This document shows positions 35,369 through 44,732 of a stretch of 64,000 nt of DNA, piece by piece; the first letter of the stretch is position 1, and each line of letters starts with the position of its first letter. This DNA comes from Alkalihalobacterium elongatum (lineage in GTDB: Bacteria > Bacillota > Bacilli > Bacillales > Bacillaceae_F), in NCBI RefSeq assembly GCF_019024285.1, contig NZ_WMKZ01000006.1, positions 1 through 64,000 of the forward strand, given 5' to 3'. The notes under the pieces were generated by a model. The model was given only the letters and a program-made list of their open reading frames with translations, was not told the DNA's origin and searched no databases. A program made the position numbers and the translations under genes.

Positions 35369-35962
35369 TTAGTTAATTACTCTTCCTCTTTCAAATGGGC
35401 GTTGTAATATTCTTCCAAGATCACGCATGAAATTATCAGCATCGACCCCTTCTTCGTAAGGAGCTCCTTCTCTTAAAGAATAAAGCTGTTTTTGGAATTC
35501 CTTAAATGATTTATCATCGTTAATTACTCTCACTTCTGCATCATTAGCAATAGCAGAATGCACAGTTTCTTTTACGTTTTTTTCAATTTTATCGTCCCAC
35601 TCTTCAGTTGTGTAAACTCCCACTAAAACTACTCTCCCCTGTATATAAACCTCTGCATCATCAACATCCTCTAATTGTAATAACTGTCTAGTTAATGGTC
35701 TATTCCCATTAATGTATTCAATGTAATCTGCATTATCTGTTCTAGTATTTGTTCCATGCCCTGTATTTCTTCTCGAGGTAATAAGTTGTCTACTCACCAA
35801 CGGCGTCCTACCATCAATTGCCATTTCTGGATCTAATTCAGGTACTTGTTGTTCTTGATGAATTCTTTGTTCATTTTGTTGAACTCCTGCCCCAGTGCCA
35901 CAGGCTGTTGATAAAATAATTAAAATGGTTAACGATAAAAAGCAGAAACATACTTTTTTCAC
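35369..35962 (-). CDS. YhcN/YlaJ-family sporulation lipoprotein
   Basis: This 197-residue protein has a signal segment with lipobox STAC (Cys21) and a Gln/Thr/Arg-rich linker (25-85). The C-terminal domain has LEDVDDAEVYIQGRVVLVGVYTTEEWDD, the beta segment typical of YhcN/YlaJ lipoproteins. It is a paralogue of the gene at 33723-34433 but diverged and shorter. It is monocistronic with a strong terminator. Expression in the forespore is expected from the family but no promoter was recognised. Confidence 0.83.
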   Translation of the reverse strand: MKKVCFCFLSLTILIILSTACGTGAGVQQNEQRIHQEQQVPELDPEMAIDGRTPLVSRQLITSRRNTGHGTNTRTDNADYIEYINGNRPLTRQLLQLEDVDDAEVYIQGRVVLVGVYTTEEWDDKIEKNVKETVHSAIANDAEVRVINDDKSFKEFQKQLYSLREGAPYEEGVDADNFMRDLGRILQRPFERGRVIN

Positions 35963-36253
35963 GGTACACTCCCCTTTCTTTTATTATCGTTTAATTTTCA
36001 TCAATATAATAACCCTGTAAACTATAGGAAATTAGTAAAGCAGAAACTGACATTTACTTGTGGCCTTGCGCTTCCTCTAGGTCGAGCACACATTTATACG
36101 TTGTAATAAATCATCGATACGTAAACCTTATGTACTTAGCTAATGGAAATAAATTATAGTTTTCCATAATAATTTTCCTTATAACCATTGCAAACAATAC
36201 AACAATTTGTTAAGGTAGACACAACAAATGAATATTCTTTTCTTCACAATGAG

Positions 36254-36430
36254 TGAGGATAGAGGTGCAAAGACCATAAGTAAACAATGGGAGGAGGGTG
36301 AGCTCCATTGAACATTGTTGAAAGGGGGATTTGCCGAAGTCTACGGTTCTCATATAAACCAAAGGCTGGTTCTGTATTGAATAAGTGCAGAACTGTCATA
36401 TAGTATATACTATATGGAGGGCTATCTTAC
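36254..36430 (+). ncRNA. Lysine riboswitch (L-box)
   Basis: The conserved lysine-riboswitch elements appear in order. P1 5' strand with GATAGAGGTGC (36258-36268) is followed by AGTA (36279-36282), AAAGGGGGATTTGCCGAAG (about 36331-36349), GGCTGG, TGAATAAGTGCAGAACTGTCA (about 36378-36398) and the closing TGGAGGGCTATCTT (about 36415-36428), which pairs AGGATAG with CTATCTT. Spacing matches the class seen in B. subtilis lysC. Bound lysine would favour the terminator at 36463-36500 and switch off dapA. Confidence 0.96.
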
Positions 36431-36462
36431 GCAAGGAAAAATGTCATCTAATTGTCATTCCT

Positions 36463-36500
36463 AGCAACAATGAGCAGCTCTTCTCATTGTTGCTTTTTAT
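36463..36500 (+). terminator. Riboswitch-controlled terminator before dapA
   Basis: AGCAACAATGAG (36463-36474) and CTCATTGTTGCT (36483-36494) form a perfect 12-bp stem with an 8-base loop, followed by TTTTATTG. It lies between the lysine riboswitch and the dapA start and is the expected expression platform. Confidence 0.92.
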
Positions 36501-36547
36501 TGTTATAAGAAATTTTGCTATCGAATCGTTCTAAGGGGGAAATCGTA

Positions 36548-37435
36548 ATGAATTTTGGAAAAGTTTTAACAGCAATGGTTACACCATTCGACGTATATGG
36601 TAATATTGACCTTCAAGCAACAGAACAATTAGTAAACCACCTGATCGCCAATGGTTCTGACGGACTTGTCGTAGCTGGAACTACAGGTGAGTCACCTACT
36701 TTATCTTCAGAAGAAAAATTATCTTTATTTAAACAAGTAGTTGATGTGGTAGAAGGTCGAGTACCAGTTATTGCTGGAACAGGCTCAAACAATACAGCTG
36801 CATCTATTGAATTAACTAAACAAGCTGAAGAAATAGGCGTCGATGGCATTATGCTCGTTGCACCATACTATAATAAACCTTCTCAAGAAGGTCTCTATCA
36901 ACATTTTAAAGCGATTGCTGAACAAACTAAATTGCCAGTCATGATCTATAATATTCCTGGACGAAGTGCAGTTAATATTTCAGCAGAAACGACTGTGCGT
37001 TTATCTCTTATCCCTAATATAGTTGCGACAAAAGAAGCTAGTGGTGACTTAGAAGCGATGGCAAAGATTATTAATGAAACAGATAGTAATTTCAGCCTGT
37101 ACAGCGGTGATGACAGTCTAACATTACCGATCTTATCAATTGGTGGCACAGGTATCGTTTCAGTATCTTCCCACATTATTGGTAACGAAATGCAAAGTAT
37201 GGTTACAAGCTTCTTAAAAGGTAATGTTTACGAAGCTGCAGAACAACATCGAGCATTATTACCAATTATGAAAGCTTTATTTACAGCACCAAGTCCATCA
37301 CCAGTTAAAGCAGCACTAAATATAAAAGGTATAACTGTTGGTTCAGTTCGACTTCCTCTCGTTCCTTTAACTGATGAAGAAGAACAACAACTACGATCAA
37401 CGATCTTCCCACAAATATCTTACAACGTAGGTTAA
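36548..37435 (+). CDS. dapA: 4-hydroxy-tetrahydrodipicolinate synthase
   Basis: This 295-residue enzyme condenses pyruvate with aspartate semialdehyde, the first committed step of lysine, diaminopimelate and spore dipicolinate synthesis. Motifs: MVTPF near 10-14, GTTGESPTLS near 43-52, the catalytic Tyr in APYYNKPSQEGLYQHF, the IYNIPGR motif near 133, and the Schiff-base lysine in NIVATKEASGD near 160. The start ATG follows GGGGGAAATC; the frame opens 11 codons upstream without a site. It stands alone rather than in an asd-dapG-dapA cluster, and is controlled by the lysine riboswitch, so this copy probably serves lysine supply. Confidence 0.95.
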   Translation: MNFGKVLTAMVTPFDVYGNIDLQATEQLVNHLIANGSDGLVVAGTTGESPTLSSEEKLSLFKQVVDVVEGRVPVIAGTGSNNTAASIELTKQAEEIGVDGIMLVAPYYNKPSQEGLYQHFKAIAEQTKLPVMIYNIPGRSAVNISAETTVRLSLIPNIVATKEASGDLEAMAKIINETDSNFSLYSGDDSLTLPILSIGGTGIVSVSSHIIGNEMQSMVTSFLKGNVYEAAEQHRALLPIMKALFTAPSPSPVKAALNIKGITVGSVRLPLVPLTDEEEQQLRSTIFPQISYNVG

Positions 37436-37500
37436 TTTAAAACTGTAATCTTAAAAACCAACAAAAATAATAAGATTAATCCTTTCGTTTATTCTTATTC

Positions 37501-37541
37501 AAAAGGACCCCGAGCAAATAACTTCGCTCGGGGTCCTTTTT
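37501..37541. terminator. Bidirectional terminator between dapA and the EamA gene
   Basis: AAAAGGACCCCGAGC (37501-37515) and GCTCGGGGTCCTTTT (37526-37540) form a perfect 15-bp stem with A and T tails, suited to both directions between convergent genes. Confidence 0.93.
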
Positions 37542-38488
37542 TAACCTACCCTTACCTTTTGAACATCTCTTTTTTTTAATACTCTCCTTGTGACATACTC
37601 ATCAATAAAACCTGTCCCTAATAAAACACCCATCACTATAAAAACAAACCCTGTTAATTGTAATAACGTAATTTGTTCACCTAACCATAGCGCTGAAAAA
37701 ACTAATCCGAAAAAAGGTACAAAATTATTAAAGACTGCAGTCTGCCCTGCTCCTAGCCGATGTATCGCTGCATTAAATAAAAAATGTCCTAAAGCTGTCG
37801 CAACTATTGAAGATACTAAAAAGATTCCCCATATCCATCCAGCTTGCGCTAACATCTGTTGCGTCCCTGTTGGTTCTATGTACAAACTTATAACAAATAA
37901 GAAGCTAGATCCAACAACTAACATAACAGCTGTCATTACTCTTGAATCAATCGTATTTGTCCCTTTTTTAATATATATAAAGGATACAGCTTGAACAAAC
38001 ATTGCAATAAAAATTGATATATCTCCAGAGTTCATCGTCGTAAGACTTTCACCACTTTGTAAAATGATTGATGCGACACCAAAGAAAGCAAACACAATGC
38101 CAGTAACTCTCAACTTCGTTAACCGATCCTTTAACATGAAAGAAGCCAAGATTGACGTTGTCAGAGGTAATAATGCCAATATTAATGCCGCATTAGATGC
38201 TGTTGTCATTGTTAATCCCCAAGCTAGGAAAAAGTGGTGCCCAGTCACACCGAAAATTGTCGCTATTAAGATGTATTTCCACTCTACCTTAGAAAATTTT
38301 CTTAATTGCTTAATAAGAACACAAACTGTAATAGCTACGACGCCAGCTAAAAATACACGAAATGAAGTCATTGTAATTGCTGGAAATACTTGGACCAACA
38401 TCTTAATAAATACGACATTCATTCCCCAAATAACCATAACCATCACAAGTAAAATATATGTAAAAACATTCGAACTTTCGTTACTCAA
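37541..38488 (-). CDS. EamA/DMT family permease
   Basis: This 315-residue protein has ten membrane helices in two EamA repeats (about 12-140 and 155-290), the usual drug/metabolite transporter layout. Typical segments are IWGMNVVFIKM early in repeat 1 and GHFLFNAAIHRLGAGQTAVFNNFVPFFGL in repeat 2. The frame is open upstream into the neighbouring permease gene, but the TTG at 38488 has GGGGTGAG 6 bases before it and gives the standard DMT start. It may be co-transcribed with the permease 14 bp upstream. The substrate is unknown. Confidence 0.85.
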   Translation of the reverse strand: MSNESSNVFTYILLVMVMVIWGMNVVFIKMLVQVFPAITMTSFRVFLAGVVAITVCVLIKQLRKFSKVEWKYILIATIFGVTGHHFFLAWGLTMTTASNAALILALLPLTTSILASFMLKDRLTKLRVTGIVFAFFGVASIILQSGESLTTMNSGDISIFIAMFVQAVSFIYIKKGTNTIDSRVMTAVMLVVGSSFLFVISLYIEPTGTQQMLAQAGWIWGIFLVSSIVATALGHFLFNAAIHRLGAGQTAVFNNFVPFFGLVFSALWLGEQITLLQLTGFVFIVMGVLLGTGFIDEYVTRRVLKKRDVQKVRVG

Positions 38489-38502
38489 GATACTCACCCC
38501 TT

Positions 38503-39885
38503 TTAAATAAGCTTTAGCCAATGAAACAGATAGAGGAAGAATGCCAATACAAACATACAAACCAGAACAAATTGGCTGTTCTTCTTAGCGATTTCTATTG
38601 AAGAGAAATTCATCAAACCCGAAGCCATTAGAACTGAACCAGAAAATGGTGAGACTTGTGTTGCCAATGTCCATGCAATTAACAAAAGAATAGCCATGAA
38701 TTCTGAACTAACCAAAAAAAGCTGTGGAGACAAAGCGCTACCTATACCAATCACAATTACAACAGGATGAATGCCGAAAATGGATAAAATGATCGCAAAA
38801 CTGATTACGATTAAAGTCATCACATAGATATACCCTTGTGAAATGGTTAATATCGTCTGTGAAACCTGCGTGCCAATTTCAGTTAGCGAAAGAGCTGCAC
38901 CAAAAAAACCTGCACTAATAAATATAACAATTTCATTTTTTAACCTAGTAAAACATTGATTAACATAAGCAAAAAATTCGCGTGTATACTCTCTAAATTG
39001 TTTAGACACAATCGCCCATACTAGTGGATAAAAGAAACCTAATAAAGACACTACTGATAACATATTAACTGGCAGTAGAGTTTCTAAAATAAACGAACAT
39101 AAAAATAATCCTGCACCGAATATAAACAATATACGAAGTGGCGGTAGATGCTGTTCAACTTCTTTCTTTAACTCTTTTGGTTGAAGATGTATTTCGTCAG
39201 TTGCAAAATTCAATTTTGGAAAATAAAAAAGTGAAATTAAAACATAAACCATTCCAATGATTAGACCATATAGCCCGATAGAACTCCATGAGACATCGAA
39301 CAGCACTAACACGAGCCCCACATTTACAAAATAGGGTGACCAAAACATACAAAAACCAAAAGCTCGTAGTAAAACCATAACCATCTTCTTCCTAAAAAAG
39401 TTAGCCATGCTTCCTTCAATAATTCGATGTACAAGAACCATCGAGCCTAAATTAAGTACTGCCCCCATCGTCGCTGTTAACAAAAATCCTAAACGATACG
39501 GATGGGATTTATTATTATCTTCCATTTCCAGTTGTTCAATATGAACTTTTAATGTTGTTAAAAATCCAGCTAACGATAAAAAGACACCAATTAACGGGAC
39601 CAATAAAAAGAGTGACAACAGATTAATGTTATACCCAAACGCTAATAAGAAAGAAGTAGCATCAGCTTCAGCTTGAAAAAATATGACTAATCCAATCACT
39701 AATAAGGGAATAGTAATTATAATACTGGTCTTTCTAACAAAAGGTAACGCAGAGAATAACAAAATCGCTGCTAATAAACTATAAGCTACTTTTAAAAGCC
39801 AAATAGGATAAAAAACTGATATTAAATATAAGGCGACCGTTAAAAAACAGGCCGATCCTATAATTGTATTCCACTTGATACCCAT
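38503..39885 (-). CDS. Polytopic permease of the ion-transporter type, substrate unknown
   Basis: This 460-residue protein has about 12 membrane helices and a hydrophilic central loop (about 220-245, KLNFATDEIHLQPKELKKEVEQH). The C-terminal part TQVSPFSGSVLMASGLMN resembles the re-entrant hairpin motifs of ion-transporter-superfamily carriers such as C4-dicarboxylate or citrate permeases. No soluble partner is adjacent. It is upstream of the EamA gene with 14 bp between, suggesting one operon. I cannot assign a substrate. Confidence 0.65.
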   Translation of the reverse strand: MGIKWNTIIGSACFLTVALYLISVFYPIWLLKVAYSLLAAILLFSALPFVRKTSIIITIPLLVIGLVIFFQAEADATSFLLAFGYNINLLSLFLLVPLIGVFLSLAGFLTTLKVHIEQLEMEDNNKSHPYRLGFLLTATMGAVLNLGSMVLVHRIIEGSMANFFRKKMVMVLLRAFGFCMFWSPYFVNVGLVLVLFDVSWSSIGLYGLIIGMVYVLISLFYFPKLNFATDEIHLQPKELKKEVEQHLPPLRILFIFGAGLFLCSFILETLLPVNMLSVVSLLGFFYPLVWAIVSKQFREYTREFFAYVNQCFTRLKNEIVIFISAGFFGAALSLTEIGTQVSQTILTISQGYIYVMTLIVISFAIILSIFGIHPVVIVIGIGSALSPQLFLVSSEFMAILLLIAWTLATQVSPFSGSVLMASGLMNFSSIEIAKKNSQFVLVCMFVLAFFLYLFHWLKLI

Positions 39886-39962
39886 ATATTACTCCAACCT
39901 TTTATAGTTCATCTTAAATACTTCACACAGCCCGAATTTTTAAAGTATTGTCTCTACAACTG

Positions 39963-39984
39963 AAAAAAGCTGCATAAGCAGCTT
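39963..39984 (-). terminator. Terminator of the 60-residue membrane protein gene
   Basis: AAGCTGC (39967-39973) and GCAGCTT (39978-39984) form a perfect stem with an ATAA loop. On the minus strand it is followed by six Ts. Confidence 0.85.
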
Positions 39985-39994
39985 AAACTTCAAC

Positions 39995-40177
39995 CTATTT
40001 TAAAAATGTAAACAATGAAATTATAAAAATTGCTATACACGAAAATCCGATTGCGAAAAAAATCACAGCTAATCGCTTATTGGCTTTCATAGTAAAGAAG
40101 AACCCTAGACCACCAAACAGTCCAGTTAATAGAAAAAAACCAATTCCTAAAAAAACAATCATCATTGCTGGATCCAT
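39995..40177 (-). CDS. Small two-helix membrane protein
   Basis: This 60-residue protein consists of two hydrophobic segments (about 4-28 and 36-58) separated by a short positively charged loop KANKRL. The ATG follows TAGGAGA by 7 bases, and the gene ends at its own terminator, which supports it as real. The family is not recognised. It could be a small membrane regulator or a spore-coat membrane protein, but the sequence does not decide. Confidence 0.7.
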   Translation of the reverse strand: MDPAMMIVFLGIGFFLLTGLFGGLGFFFTMKANKRLAVIFFAIGFSCIAIFIISLFTFLK

Positions 40178-40247
40178 ATTTACAATCTCCTATCATTTCT
40201 TCTAATCTATTTTAACAAATAATCTGGCTTTTGTAACGAAATAAGAA

Positions 40248-40577
40248 TTATTCAAGGTCAAGTCTCTTTAATATGATATCGATAGGAACCCCATCTGTGG
40301 TATCAATATCACGAAAACTTATAGCTCTTAAATCCCTTTTTTCTATTTCTTTTAATTGGTTTGTTATCTGTGCATTCTTTACAACATGAGTATCCCAGTC
40401 TTTAATCCATAAAATATTTTCGACATTTTGCTTTTCTATTGTCGTTCTCTCAAGATTAGAAATTATCCTCCCCGTTAATACGCGTTCCTGCGCTGATATA
40501 ATTTGCATAATAACAACACTCCAAACGACTCCAAATGACAGAGTCGCTAGAACAAGTATTAAACGTTGTTTTTTCAT
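40248..40577 (-). CDS. Hypothetical single-pass exported protein
   Basis: This 109-residue protein has an N-terminal hydrophobic segment (KKQRLILVLATLSFGVVWSVVIM) acting as a membrane anchor or uncleaved signal, and a charged extracellular part of about 80 residues. The ATG at 40577 lies 8 bases after GGGGG; the frame is open 13 codons upstream. No cysteine or known motif is seen. It lies alone between two unrelated minus-strand genes. I do not recognise a family. Confidence 0.6.
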   Translation of the reverse strand: MKKQRLILVLATLSFGVVWSVVIMQIISAQERVLTGRIISNLERTTIEKQNVENILWIKDWDTHVVKNAQITNQLKEIEKRDLRAISFRDIDTTDGVPIDIILKRLDLE

Positions 40578-40755
40578 AGTGTTTTCCCCCAACCCACTTT
40601 GATTTAGCAGTCTCATAGTAACATAGGTATATGCTCTCTAGGAGGTTAAGTTTAGACGTTTCTTTGACTGTTTTACTGTACTAATTTATATATAAATACA
40701 TTCAATCCTATTCTCAATTGTTTCTTACAATCCAATTGGACCATTTCTCCACACT

Positions 40756-41523
40756 CTACTCACCTATATAAAATTGAAATCTCTGATCCTCATATGTCTC
40801 TTGTCCCTGTAAATATGTTCGTTCACAAAAAGTTACTTCCTTTGATTTACTAATCGTTATAACAGTTGAACATCTAGTACCGTAGTTACCCATTTTTATG
40901 AACATCGGGGATAGTTGTTTTTCCAATTCTATGCCCACACCGGTTTGAGGTAATAACTTTTCTTCGGCCTTTTCATCATTAGTAAGACCATCTAATAAAT
41001 ACTCTACAAGGTCATTACTCTCATTCTGCAATGCTTTCTCAACTAATGTTTTACCACGTTCAACTTTCGGCCAAGACGTATTTAAAAAAGCATTACTAAC
41101 ACTGTGAATTCCAGGGGTAAGTTGTTCAATCCTTTTTTGACGGTTAGAAAAATAATATAGTTCATTGACCGTACCACATAATAGATTAAATCCTAAATAG
41201 TCGTGGCTAAGCTCTCTTACTTTAGTTAGGTAATTGGTCGGTGAGTCAGGATTTTTTAAGTAATCAAGGACAAGTTCTCCCCTGGATTTTTCATTTTTCT
41301 TTTTTCTTACTTCTCGATAATTCGTTAGCGCAGCAATTTGTCCTTCTTTCGTAATTCCTAACCATGTTCCGCCTTGTTCTAGGTCTTTTCCTGCAATAAG
41401 TCCAGGAACATCTTCCCAATAATCTGCTTTTGCAGTTGGTCTTTCAAAAAACTCATCGCGGTTTGCAGCTAAAATGAAATCATATTGCGGATGATATTTA
41501 TAAGCAAAATTAATTAAACACAT
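40756..41523 (-). CDS. NRDE family protein (TANGO2-like)
   Basis: This 255-residue protein begins MCLINFAYKYHPQYDFILAANRDEFFERP, with Cys2 and the NRDE motif that names the family. GKDLEQGGTWLGI and ALTNYRE near 45-75 are further signatures. TANGO2-like proteins belong to an N-terminal-nucleophile hydrolase-like fold and have been linked to heme or lipid handling, but the bacterial role is unclear. The ATG at 41521-41523 follows AAGGAGGG; the frame is open upstream by 27 codons. It is monocistronic and divergent from the TelA operon. Confidence 0.9.
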   Translation of the reverse strand: MCLINFAYKYHPQYDFILAANRDEFFERPTAKADYWEDVPGLIAGKDLEQGGTWLGITKEGQIAALTNYREVRKKKNEKSRGELVLDYLKNPDSPTNYLTKVRELSHDYLGFNLLCGTVNELYYFSNRQKRIEQLTPGIHSVSNAFLNTSWPKVERGKTLVEKALQNESNDLVEYLLDGLTNDEKAEEKLLPQTGVGIELEKQLSPMFIKMGNYGTRCSTVITISKSKEVTFCERTYLQGQETYEDQRFQFYIGE

Positions 41524-41652
41524 ATGGCACCCTCCTTGTAGATAAAGGTAAAAAATTGATATAATTTTTAGACATAGTATAGTATGAAACTTTATTCTTC
41601 TCAAATCGTAAATACTAATAAATACTAATATGAATGGAAGAGGAGCGTAAAT

Positions 41653-42666
41653 ATGACTGAAAAAGACACTAAAGAAACGTATTCAAAAGAACTTCTTGAA
41701 ATGTTTAAAGAAGAGCAAAACGTTGATAAAGTCTTACATAAAATTGGCGGACTAGGTGAAGCTGCGCAAAAAGAAGCTGGTGAATCGCTTGAAGCATTAA
41801 AACGACCTGTTAAAGAAATGCTTTCACAACCAAATAACGACCTACCTGCTAAACTTCATCAATTAAAAGAGGTCGTTGGTGAACTTGAGCCTGACTATTT
41901 AAAAGATGGACAACTAAAAAAGTTTATGAATAAAATCTTACGTCGTAGTCCAATCGAGCAATATGCTAAAAAATATCAGACGGTTGAAGCTCAAATTGAA
42001 GCGATAATTGAGGGACTGCTTCACGGTAAAGATAAGCTCCAAGAAGACTCCCTCATGCTTAAAGAATTAAAGGTTGTTGCAAGGAAACGAATTACTAACT
42101 TAAATGAGCAAATTGAGATTGGTAAGCAGCTTAATGAAATGCTAGAAGCGGAAATGACAACTGAAGAGTGGAAAGATAACCCTACTGCTCTCCAAAAAGG
42201 ACAGCAAAAAGTCATTTCACGTATTAAAAATATGTCACAAGCAATTATGGTTCTACAACAATCCGTTGCTTCCATTGATTTGATTATCGAGAATAACGAT
42301 AAACTTGAAGAAGCTATATTTAACGCAATAACGATGACGAAAAACATCATAACAGTAACAGCTTCAATCCAACTAGCTTTAGGTAATCAACAAAAAGTGA
42401 TAAAAGCGGTTCAAAATGTCAATCAGGCTACAGAGTCGATGCTACTTACAAATGCACAAATGCTGAAAGAAAATACTGAACAAACATTAAAAACACTAGA
42501 AGAGCCTGCAATTGCACTTGAATCATTCAAAAAGGCCTATGAAGATGTATTTTCTGCTATTCAACTAACAGAGCAGTCTAATGAACGGATCATTGCCAGT
42601 GGGAAACGGTTTATCGAAGAAATGGATGAGTTGAACGATCAAATGAAAACAAAATTACTTCAGTAA
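41653..42666 (+). CDS. TelA/YaaN family toxic anion resistance protein
   Basis: This 337-residue all-helical protein matches the TelA family (Pfam PF05816). The family core is seen in the KEMLSQPNNDLPAKLHQLKEVV region, the RRSPIEQYAKKYQTVEAQIEAIIEGL segment and the long coiled-coil second half with TASIQLALGNQQKVIKAVQNVNQATESMLLTNAQML. TelA proteins are associated with tellurite and other toxic anion or cell-envelope stress; the mechanism is not known. It is followed 38 bp later by a 304-residue partner, similar to the B. subtilis xpaC-yaaN pairing. Confidence 0.9.
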   Translation: MTEKDTKETYSKELLEMFKEEQNVDKVLHKIGGLGEAAQKEAGESLEALKRPVKEMLSQPNNDLPAKLHQLKEVVGELEPDYLKDGQLKKFMNKILRRSPIEQYAKKYQTVEAQIEAIIEGLLHGKDKLQEDSLMLKELKVVARKRITNLNEQIEIGKQLNEMLEAEMTTEEWKDNPTALQKGQQKVISRIKNMSQAIMVLQQSVASIDLIIENNDKLEEAIFNAITMTKNIITVTASIQLALGNQQKVIKAVQNVNQATESMLLTNAQMLKENTEQTLKTLEEPAIALESFKKAYEDVFSAIQLTEQSNERIIASGKRFIEEMDELNDQMKTKLLQ

Positions 42667-42704
42667 ATACTCATTCTTTATGGCCATTTAAAGGAGCGAA
42701 AGCG

Positions 42705-43619
42705 ATGTTAAGTCGTTTACTAGAAATTCCTTGGATAGAAAGTATTTTACCTGATCGACTTCGTCCCGTCCAAGATGAAATTTTATCAGAACAAGCAACA
42801 CTACAAACTATACAAGAAGCAGAACGGATATTAGAACATGTGATTAAACAATCGGGTAAATATAGCAAAAATCGGACGGTAAAAAAGAAGCATCATGAAT
42901 ACGTGATCACTGTAAAAATAAAAAAGAAAGTAATTATTCTGATGATCTTAGATACTTATTACTCCAAGTCAAAATATAAAAAACGCATTTATATTCAATG
43001 TTACCGAAAATACTTTAAAGCAGAGCAGGGCGTAGGAAAGTGTAAAGAAGCCTCTATCCATTATACGCAGAATAAAAAAACTTACGTGCGAAGTGTTAAA
43101 AAATCACCATACACACAAAACTTATTTTACAAAATCGATAAGTTGGATGATGCCCTACTCGGACAACTTATTCAAAATGATGATAATGAAGTCCATTTTA
43201 CACCACAAACAAATCAACTAAAAAGTAATGATCAAGTCAAAAGTTTGGTCATAGAAACGAATCGATTAATTAGTCATACTCGAAAGCTTCATATAGACCC
43301 CTTAATTGAAAAGCGTTTAGAACAAATTATTGTTCATACTGAAACATTACTACCTGACTTTAATTTACTGGAAATTGAAGAAAGACATATGATAAAACGA
43401 ATGTTGAACGAAGACATACCTAACTTAGTCCATACCTACCTTTCATTATCACCTGTGAATAAAAAGGAACAGCGAGAAAATGTATTCGTTACGTTATCTA
43501 AGATGGAGTTAACCCTCATTCGTTTAAAAGAAGACTTAGAAAAAGCACGCGTTGCCCGAATGGAGCATTTACTAAAGCTCAATCATTTAAGATATACAAA
43601 CGAAAAGCAAGAATACTAA
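42705..43619 (+). CDS. TelA-partner protein, XpaC-like C-terminus
   Basis: This 304-residue basic protein has no membrane segment. The N-terminal 100 residues are lysine-rich and strand-forming, while the C-terminal half (from about 170) is helical and ends EDLEKARVARMEHLLKLNHLRYTNEKQEY. That part resembles the helical region of XpaC-type (5-bromo-4-chloroindolyl phosphate hydrolysis) proteins paired with TelA in Bacillus. The ATG follows AAGGAGCG. It shares an operon with TelA. The N-terminal part is unrecognised. Confidence 0.65.
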   Translation: MLSRLLEIPWIESILPDRLRPVQDEILSEQATLQTIQEAERILEHVIKQSGKYSKNRTVKKKHHEYVITVKIKKKVIILMILDTYYSKSKYKKRIYIQCYRKYFKAEQGVGKCKEASIHYTQNKKTYVRSVKKSPYTQNLFYKIDKLDDALLGQLIQNDDNEVHFTPQTNQLKSNDQVKSLVIETNRLISHTRKLHIDPLIEKRLEQIIVHTETLLPDFNLLEIEERHMIKRMLNEDIPNLVHTYLSLSPVNKKEQRENVFVTLSKMELTLIRLKEDLEKARVARMEHLLKLNHLRYTNEKQEY

Positions 43620-43621
43620 AC

Positions 43622-43650
43622 GGGAGGACTTTTTGAAGTCCCCCTTTTTA
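43622..43650 (+). terminator. Terminator of the TelA operon
   Basis: GGGAGGACTT (43622-43631) pairs with AAGTCCCCC (43636-43644) with one mismatch, and TTTTTA follows. Confidence 0.85.
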
Positions 43651-43778
43651 TCTAATCATTTGAATTTTATAAATATTAATCCCAAATACAGACAAACTGC
43701 TTTACATAAAGCACTCCTTCTTATAAACTCAGTTGTAAGGGTTTTCAAATTGGGGAAGGTTTGATAAAGGAGGATACT

Positions 43779-44726
43779 ATGACAAAGAAAATATTTGATT
43801 TAGGAAATCGAATTCATCTCATTGATGGATTTGACCTTGGCTTACCTTACCGTACAGGTACATACGTGATCCAAGATGAAAAAATTACCATTGTAGAAAC
43901 GGGACCAAGCCTTTCTGTTCCTCATATCTTAAACGGACTACAGGAACTTAATATTGACCCTAAGGACATTTCCTACATAATTGTTACTCACATTCATTTA
44001 GACCACTCTGGTGGTGCAGGATTACTTTTAAATGACTGTACGAATGCCAAAGTAGTTGTTCATCCTAAAGGCGCACGTCACTTAATTGATCCATCAAGGT
44101 TAATATTAGGAGCTAAAGCCGTTTACGGCGATGACTTCGAAAAATTCTTTGATCCGATTCTACCAATTTCTGAAGAAAAAATAATTATAAAAGAAGATTT
44201 AGAAACATTAGCACTAAGTGAAACATGTGAGTTAACTTTCTATGACACCCCTGGACATAGTGATCATCATTTTAGTATTTATGATCCAGTTAGTAACGGT
44301 ATTTTTACTGGAGATACCATCGGTGTCAACTATAACCAAGTACTTGAAGATACAGGTATACAATTATACCTCCCATCAACATCACCAAACCAATTTAAGC
44401 CAGATGCGATGCTAGCCTCTCTTGAGCGAATTCATGCTTTAAATGTGGATTGTGTGTATTTTGGACATTTCAACGTTAGTCGAGATGTAGAGGAAGTGTA
44501 CAAACAAATTAAAACATGGTTACCTTTATTTGTAGAAGTTGGAAAAAAAGCTGAAGAAACAGGTAAAGACCATCACTGGATTGCAGAACAACTAGTATTA
44601 GCAGTAAGAGAAGATTTACGAGGATCAGATATTCCGGATACGCACCCTGTTTTTGAGTTTATTAAACTCGATACCTCTGTTTGCGCGATGGGTATTGTCG
44701 ACTACCTAAATAAGAAGAAACGCTAA
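43779..44726 (+). CDS. Metallo-beta-lactamase fold hydrolase
   Basis: This 315-residue protein has the MBL motif THIHLDHSGGAG (about 71-82), His in YDTPGHSDHH and the metal Asp in FTGDTIG, followed by FGHFN near 231. These residues form a dinuclear zinc or iron centre. The C-terminal 90 residues are an extra helical part. It lacks the flavodoxin-like tail of flavo-diiron proteins. The ATG at 43779 follows AAAGGAGG. It is monocistronic with its own terminator. The substrate is not known; relatives include glyoxalase II-like and lactonase enzymes. Confidence 0.88.
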   Translation: MTKKIFDLGNRIHLIDGFDLGLPYRTGTYVIQDEKITIVETGPSLSVPHILNGLQELNIDPKDISYIIVTHIHLDHSGGAGLLLNDCTNAKVVVHPKGARHLIDPSRLILGAKAVYGDDFEKFFDPILPISEEKIIIKEDLETLALSETCELTFYDTPGHSDHHFSIYDPVSNGIFTGDTIGVNYNQVLEDTGIQLYLPSTSPNQFKPDAMLASLERIHALNVDCVYFGHFNVSRDVEEVYKQIKTWLPLFVEVGKKAEETGKDHHWIAEQLVLAVREDLRGSDIPDTHPVFEFIKLDTSVCAMGIVDYLNKKKR

Positions 44727-44732
44727 TATATG

